DNA from: Adiantum capillus-veneris
Lineage: Eukaryota > Streptophyta > Polypodiopsida > Polypodiales > Pteridaceae
Direction of reading: 5' to 3'
Length of the DNA stretch: 62,000 bases
NCBI GenBank assembly: GCA_014529385.2
Contig: CM043968.1
Span: forward strand, 30,705,513-30,767,512
Under the pieces are notes generated by a model that was not told the origin of the DNA, did not search any database, and saw only the letters and a list, made by a program, of their open reading frames with translations. Shown here one piece after another: positions 56,317 through 62,000 of the stretch (position 1 is its first letter; each line of letters starts with the position of its first letter). A program made the position numbers and the translations under genes.

Positions 56317-57056
56317 CCAATTAGGGTTTGCTCCCAAACCTGCAAACGTTGATTTTCAGTCAAGGAGATCAACTTTCACGCGAGATTTTGCAATTTCATC
56401 ACCAAAGAACTCGTCCTTGGACACTAGAGAGCTCCCGACAAGTAAAATTGACCTAAAATAGGCTGAAATTAGGTCAAAACTAGCAAATTACAGGTTATGA
56501 CAGCAAAATACAGGTTTTGCAAATGATGTATTAAGGTGTGGGAACACTTTTGCTAAGTCTCCGCTACTCGAAAACCCTGAAATTGTAGAAAAACAGGTCC
56601 TAAAACGGGTGTTTTCAACAAATTTCAGATTTACACAGGTTTTTGCAAGTGTTTTTATATTGCGACTACATTGGGGGAAGTGCAAATTGAAGAAATCTAC
56701 GCACGTTTGACAAAGTTTGGCTATGTATGACCATTTGTGGCTCAATTTCATACAATTTGATGCTACAAATTTGGGCTTTTTCTCTTACATGCTTCTAAAG
56801 GCTGTGCATTAGCTTTATGTATGTTCTGTGAGGTTAAAAACAACTAAAATTGTTGTTTTTGAGCACAAATTCATTCGCTGAAATTTTATGCGCATAAATT
56901 TCAGAAATTGTTTTTTGTGCCTAAATCGACCTATTTTGCCCCAAATTGCTCCTGTGACCATTTGGAGCTGCAGTGCACACCTTAGTGAGGCTATACTCCG
57001 GTTTTTGTGCATTTTGCCCAAAAAATCAGGGTATTAGCCCTCTTATTCGTGCAACT

Positions 57057-57860
57057 ATGGCCTCATCTTCTTCGAATGTGAAGAATCTCTTCGAGATTAG
57101 GAGGTTCGATGGAACAGGTTTTGATCTTTGGAGAAACAGGATCGAGGGAATCCTATTTCTTAAGGATTGTGAAGGGGCACTTGAACAGGTAAAGCCACAG
57201 AATATGACGGATGAAGCATGGGTTAGCTTGAACAGGAAGGCTGTTACATACATTAAAATGGCCATGACCATGAGACAGTCATTGATGTGAAAGGTCTCAC
57301 AACTGCTTTTGATGTGTGGGAGAAGTTAAAGGGAAGGTATGAGAATACAATGCATGTCAACCAAGTGCATTTGATGCGAAAACTTGTTGGCATGCAACTA
57401 GATGAGTCCAAGAGTGCTGCAGAGAACTTGTCGTTGTTCGCAGGTACTTTGTCGCAGTTACAAGATTCAGGCTTGCCCCCTTTTGATGATAAGCTGAAAG
57501 CTATCTTCTTGCTTATGACCTTACCTGAGTCATGGAAAAATTGGTGGTTTCATTGTCCAATAACCCCAATTTGACCTTTGATGGTGTTAGGGGTTCTATC
57601 TTGAATGAGGAAATCAGGAGGAAAGCAAGTGGAGAGGGAGACAGCTCTGCCAACACGGTTAGAGGTAGGACAAAAAAAAAAGAATGCCTATGCACAAAGG
57701 AGTAAGAGTACGAGTAAGGAAAGAGGAAATGCCAGCAAAGGCAAGGGTCATGTGACTTGCTATCAGTGTGGCAGGAAAGGTCACAAGAAACCCAATTGCA
57801 GGTACTACAAAGCCGAGTTAGAACGGAAAAAGAATGGCGGAGACAAAAAGAAAGAGAAGA
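57057..57860 (+). pseudogene. Copia gag
   Basis: Starts at 57057 (MASSSSNVKNLFEIRRFDG). The conserved gag body includes RFDGTGFDLWRNRIEGIL, FDVWEKLKGRYENTMHVNQ, VHLMRKLVGMQLDESKS and LMTLPESW. A small frame lesion is near 57270 and another near 57535. The knuckle CYQCGRKGHKKPNC lies near 57760-57800, in the frame that continues into protease. Confidence 0.85.
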
Positions 57861-59029
57861 AGGAAGTCAAGACAGATGCACAGGATATCTCAAAGGACAA
57901 AGAGAAGGCCAATGTGGCTTCTAGTGTTGTGATTGAGGAGCTGTCAGATGTAGAGGACATCTTGTGTGCCACTTTGTCAGATAATGATGCTTATGACATT
58001 GATGTCTCTCTTAATATTCATTCACAGGACATGCAGATCACCAAGAGTGATCTTATTGATGCTTTGTTGACTGTCAATGATGCATTATCCCAGACTTGGA
58101 TTGTTGATTCCGGTGCTTCATTTCATGTGACTCCTATCAAGGAGTGTTTCTCTACTTTTGATGCAGGCAAGCGTGGACATGTATACCTTGGAAACAATCA
58201 TGCATGTTCCATTGAGGGTATTGGCACTGTGCATCTCTCCATAGATGGCACAAATGAGCTTGTCTTGCATGATGTTAGATATGTGCCGGGAATCAAGAAG
58301 AGTCTGCTTTCTGTTGGTTAGATGGATATGCATGGTTATAGCATCTTGTTTGAGAGAGGATCATGGAAAATGACTAAAGGCTCAAGGCTGATTGTAAAGG
58401 ACACAAAGAAAGGGACACTTCACTGCATGCATGGAAAGGCCGTGTTGGGCAAGTTTATTGCATTGGCTGAAATTAACTCTCACATGGAGTTGTGGCACAA
58501 GAGGCTTGGCCGTATGAGCCAAAAGGGACTTTCTAAACTTTGTACTTTGAACAAGCTTGATGCTAAAGGCACAAAGCTTGACTTTTGTAATGAATGTCAA
58601 CATGGCAAGCAAGTAAAGCGTTCTTATTACTCTAGTGTCTCTCGTAAATCTTGTGTGCTTGATCTTGTACATTCTGATGTATGTAGCATGCCTACTAAGT
58701 CTATGGGAGGTGCATGCTATTTTGTCTCCTTTTTTTATGATCATTCTAGAAAAATTTGGGTTTATTTGCTTAAATCTAAGGATGAAGCCTTTGTTGCGTT
58801 TAAGAGATTTCATGCATTTGTGACCACCCAAACATGTAGAAAGCTAAAATGCTTGCGTACGGACAATGGGGGGGAGTTCACAAGTGCTGAATTTAACAAA
58901 TTTTGTGAAAATTTGGGCATTAAGAGGGAGCTTAATGTGCCATACAGCCCCTCTTCTAATGGTGTGGTTGAAAGATTCAATAGGACACTTTGTGAGAGGG
59001 TGAGATGCATGTTGTCCACAGCTGACTAG
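57861..59029 (+). pseudogene. Copia protease and integrase
   Basis: Protease active site WIVDSGASFHVTPIKECF, then VLHDVRYVPGIKKSLLSVG and a TAG at 58319-58321. The frame resumes with the pre-integrase HKRLGRMSQKGLSKLC and CNECQHGKQ. The integrase core has D in VHSDVC, D in LRTDNGGEF and E in NGVVERFNRTL, so the catalytic triad is complete. It ends at CMLSTAD, where the deletion joins the 3' LTR. Apart from that one stop, this part is well preserved. Confidence 0.9.
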
Positions 59030-59124
59030 ACCATCCTCTGCAGCACAGTGCCTCCGCTTCAAGCCTTAAGGAGTGCACATGTTCGCGTGCTCTATCTCTT
59101 GCACACACCGCCGCATGCTCATCA

Positions 59125-59349
59125 GAGGGGACCGGCTCCAAGGAAATCCGAGCGGTCCTCATCAAGCTGTCAATATTAATTGTGTTATTCTCTTTGAGTT
59201 TTGTGCATGATTTGGTGATCTAATGTGTAACTATGCAATGAAATCAGCTAGGCACAATCTAGACTCACTTTTAAAGAATCCTCTTAAGAGAAAAATCTCT
59301 CCTTTCATAATTTAACTTTAGTGAATCTATAAGACTAGACTCTCTAACA
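59125..59349 (-). repeat. LTR remnant of a minus-strand Ty3 element
   Basis: On the minus strand it starts TGTTAGAGAGTCTAG at 59349, preceded by a purine tract (CAAGGGAGAGGTAAAA), so it fits a 3' LTR. Its left part is cut at 59124 by the copia element. Its first 105 bases match the LTR at the right edge in inverted orientation. Confidence 0.6.
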
Positions 59350-59525
59350 TTTTACCTCTCCCTTGAAATCACAGTCGTCCTTGACTATGGATTAGAGAAT
59401 ACAAAGTCATAGCTAGTCCTTTTACTTAGGGTAGAGGATCCCTTTCTACGTGTTGACATTATTTCACTATGGTGACTACAATTGTTGGCTCTTGGAAGAC
59501 TTAGTTGTCACAAGCATGTCTTTAC

Positions 59526-60110
59526 TTAGCCCTTATTATCTTCCATAGTAGATTGATAGGGTCTACTAGGTGCTTGAGAGACTATACTGTCACAAGAATG
59601 ATTCATGTGTACTATTGTCCCTATTCTCATATTCCGATGTGTGGAATTTGGTAATCCAAATATGAAATTCATGGATATACTCTCGCATGGGGAATTCGGT
59701 AGGGGCAATGGCTGAAGCAAACTAAGCTGCTTCCCCCTATCTTATGCATTTGGCAATATAATCCGGTATGTTCGCCTTCAATGTGAGCCAAGTAAAGTAC
59801 ATTTCTACTCTCTTGAGAGTAGCTTGAATCCCTATATGCCCTGTATAAGAGAGAACATGAGATTCACGCATAACTTTTTCATGTAAGCTATGTGTAACTC
59901 ATAACCTATTGCCATAGAGAAGATAACCACCTTGCATATTGTATGGTTCCTCTTTCTTCCCTTGTGTAATAGCTGACATTACATCTTTGAAGTGTGGATT
60001 GGTAGCATACTCATCTATAATAGAAGAATTGTGAGTAGTTATTGATACAACATTCATCTTTGGTCTTCGTGAAAGAGCAACAGCCACTTGGTTGTGCTTA
60101 GTAGCTATAG
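59526..60110 (-). pseudogene. Ty3 RNase H end and integrase start, decayed
   Basis: VAVALSRRPKMNVVS near 60050-60090 corresponds to the end of RNase H. Integrase traces follow: HVLSYTGHIGIQAT near 59825 and LQPLPLPNSPCESISMNFIF near 59660-59720. Multiple stops. Confidence 0.65.
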
Positions 60111-60129
60111 GAGGGTCATTATATTCACT

Positions 60130-61532
60130 TCTCTTAGGGTATACCCAAAAAACATGCCCTTGGTCCCCACACTTGAAGCACTTGTTATATTCACGCTAAC
60201 TCTCTGCCCCTTCAGGTGAAAGCTTGTTTTCACCTTTGTAGTCTTTGTCCTTTACTTTTGCTTTGTTCTTGTTGTTGTTAGCCTTGGGGGGATTTTGTGT
60301 TGCGCTTTTCTTCCCTTTTTTTCTCAATTTTCTTAGCTTCCATAGTCTTGGGGCCCTTCTTATTCCCTTAATGGAAATGAATCCTCAAGGCAACCATCGT
60401 GTGATGTATGACTTCTAAAATAGTTTTGGGCCTTTGTGAATTGACATACTCACTTTTCTCTTCGAATAGGCCAACACAAGGTCTACCTTCTTGTAGACAA
60501 TGGCTTTGAGATGTAACTCCCAAAAATAATCCACATACTTTTGGATAGACATGTAAGGTGTTATCTTTGAGCTTTGCCATTCCATGAGGACTTTATCTTT
60601 GGCATCCCTTGCGAGCAATTGCTTCATAATAGCAATAATCAAGGCTCTCCATGTCTTTGGAGCTTTACTTTGGGCACATAGGCTTGCCCACCATTGATGG
60701 GCTGACTTTCCAAAATGCATGGAGACATTTTAGAGATCAAGAAATCTTCATTTCCAAAAGCCGCGTCAACCTGTTGGATAAAAGCATGAAGGTTCTATCA
60801 TAGGTAAGGAAAGTGATGTTCCCTCCTTGAACTTTTTAAGCTTATGTGACCTCTTCCATGCCACATAGCTCCTCCATTTACCTCTTCACTTTGCTCTCTT
60901 GGGTGGAAAGTCACTGCTCTTTTTGTCGAAAGATGGTGATAATGAAGAGGAAGAGGAAGAAGAAGGCAAGGATGGTGACCACTTTCTCCGCTTCCTCCTT
61001 CTTGGGTTGCTTTCTCCCTTCTTAGGATTTACATGGGAAGGAGTGCATGATAACTTCCTCTTCTTCTTGGGGGGCTAGGTGATTGCTGCTTGCCACCTCT
61101 TGGGGCCGCATCAATTTCAGAGGTAATGGGGGTGTCACTTTTAAACCTCTCCCTTGAAAGTTCTTAATGCACTTCTTCTTCTCGAACAGTTTGCCTCAAA
61201 GATCCTTACGACACCTCCCCTTCATTACCCAAAGAGGTTCCTCTTTTGGAGTTCTCACTATGCCGAGTCGTAGGAGCTCTCTCTTCTTGGGTACTTGGGA
61301 AAACTTGAAAATCTTGTATTTGACTTTGAACCTTTGATTGCAAAGTAGGGTTTTCCATAGCTTCATGTAGCTTGCCAACAAGGTAGTTGACAACTCTACG
61401 ACCATCACTAAATGTTACACCATGTGTGAGATCTAAGTTGTCAATATTAATCATATTCTCTCGATTATGGTGTGCCATGATTAGAGTTCCTTGTATGTGT
61501 ATGCTAGCTTTTCCTTGGACTTTCCAAAACAT
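60130..61532 (-). pseudogene. Ty3 gag, decayed
   Basis: The gag N-terminus is the 108-codon frame starting at 61532 (61206-61532), with DGRRVVNYLVGKLHEAM. The gag core is at 60415-60720 (HFGKSAHQWWASLCAQSKAPKTW, MKQLLARDAKDKVLMEWQ). A zinc-knuckle-like KCFKCGDQGHVFW is near 60150-60185. A Ser/Glu/Lys-rich, purine-strand-biased stretch lies at 60880-61080. Protease and RT are absent between this and the RNase H remnant, so a deletion is likely. Confidence 0.7.
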
Positions 61533-61877
61533 TGGCTACTACTCCTCTTAACCCTAAAAACTAAGCACCCAAGTAAATGCATCATGGTTTAGAATTTTGT
61601 TAATCCCAAAGAGTAGTGGAGTGGGTTTAACTATGTTAACCTAGCATTGATTCCTATCGAGTGGCTAATAGCTCAATAATGGTTAAGCCATAGGCAAGTC
61701 TTAAAAGACTCCATAAATTAAGACCATAGTTCCTGATGGTGTCCCTTGTACCCTGTAAATAGGCATGCAACCGAGATAATAAATCCTAGTCCCACTTACC
61801 CTATTGCAAAGAACAACTTCAAATTTTTATAGGCTACTCAAGGACCTCTCTGATTAGGCAAGAAAAAAGAAACCTTA

Positions 61878-61889
61878 GCTCTGATACCG
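61878..61889 (-). promoter_or_regulatory. Primer-binding site of the right-edge Ty3 element
   Basis: Minus strand CGGTATCAGAGC: 11 of 12 bases of the initiator tRNA-Met site. Confidence 0.75.
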
Positions 61890-61890
61890 A

Positions 61891-62000
61891 TGTTAGAGAA
61901 TCTAGTATTTTCTTATAGATTCAACGGAATTAAATTGTGAAACGAGAGAGTTTTCCCTTAAGAGGATTCTTTAAAAAAGAATGCAGATTGTGGTGGGATG
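61891..62000 (-). repeat. 5' LTR of the right-edge Ty3 element (incomplete)
   Basis: On the minus strand it ends CTAGATTCTCTAACA, one base before the primer site. It runs off the window. On the plus strand it aligns with the minus-strand start of the LTR at 59125-59349. Confidence 0.65.

Larger units (their letters stand above)
56028..59124 (+). mobile_element. Copia element truncated after integrase
   Basis: The 5' LTR (56028-56302, TGTTGGG...GATCA) is followed by primer site 56305-56316. Gag, protease and integrase follow, then an abrupt jump near 59030 into a 3' LTR remnant (about 59036-59124) matching 56220-56302. RT and RNase H are deleted. Flanks GGGGG (56023-56027) and GAGGG (59125-59129) are a possible target duplication with one change. 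Confidence 0.8.

Overview
This window is nuclear DNA from a land plant with a transposon-rich, probably large genome. The plant assignment rests on four things seen in the sequence: chromodomain Ty3 (gypsy) and Ty1 (copia) LTR retrotransposons, primer-binding sites matching plant initiator tRNA-Met, CCCTAAA-type telomere-like repeats, and one exon of a conserved eukaryotic gene (VPS25, ESCRT-II). Non-seed plant or gymnosperm is a guess; nothing here fixes the species. No bacterial gene, CRISPR array, rRNA or tRNA gene was seen.

Layout. 1-1098: leader and LTR of a minus-strand element, inserted in a dead plus-strand Ty3 integrase/chromodomain fragment (1099-2218) that is followed by a worn LTR (3050-4165). 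4691-11129: a composite made of two copies of one copia family. One copy inserted into the protease region of the other, and about 2.1 kb across the junction was later inverted. Target duplications support this at both levels (AGAGC outside, TTTCG/TTTCA inside). The composite itself splits an older LTR. 11.4-14.1 kb: Ty3 gag-protease with most of the polymerase region deleted. 15158-18888: a young LTR element (TSD TGCCT) carrying a 380-residue ORF of unknown family and no polymerase; a solo LTR rich in telomere-like repeats sits in its 3' part. 19298-28129: a long minus-strand chromovirus with 1.5-1.9 kb LTRs and several stops and frameshifts.

28685-28812 is the only recognisable host coding sequence, the last exon of VPS25 on the plus strand. 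No other VPS25 exon was found in the window. The retroelements to its left may therefore lie in a very long intron, or they may separate the exon from the rest of the gene. 31155-31342 looks like a tRNA-derived SINE.

31693-35442 is a small young copia-type element (TSD GAAAA) with only gag, protease and an unidentified C-terminal extension. 35.6-40.1 kb holds old remnants, including very short inverted LTR-like ends. 40190-45234 is a decayed copia element (TSD AATAC). 46114-46326 is a multi-arm foldback. 48051-55349 is a young Ty3 chromovirus whose 1500-codon gag-pol frame carries only two stops. 56028-59124 is a copia element with everything after integrase deleted, inserted beside the LTR of a minus-strand Ty3 remnant that runs off the right edge.

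Apart from VPS25, the coding regions are gag-pol remnants whose proteins would act on retroelement RNA and cDNA. None of the elements looks autonomous. Several lack reverse transcriptase but keep LTRs, primer sites and gag, so they could move only if proteins were supplied in trans.
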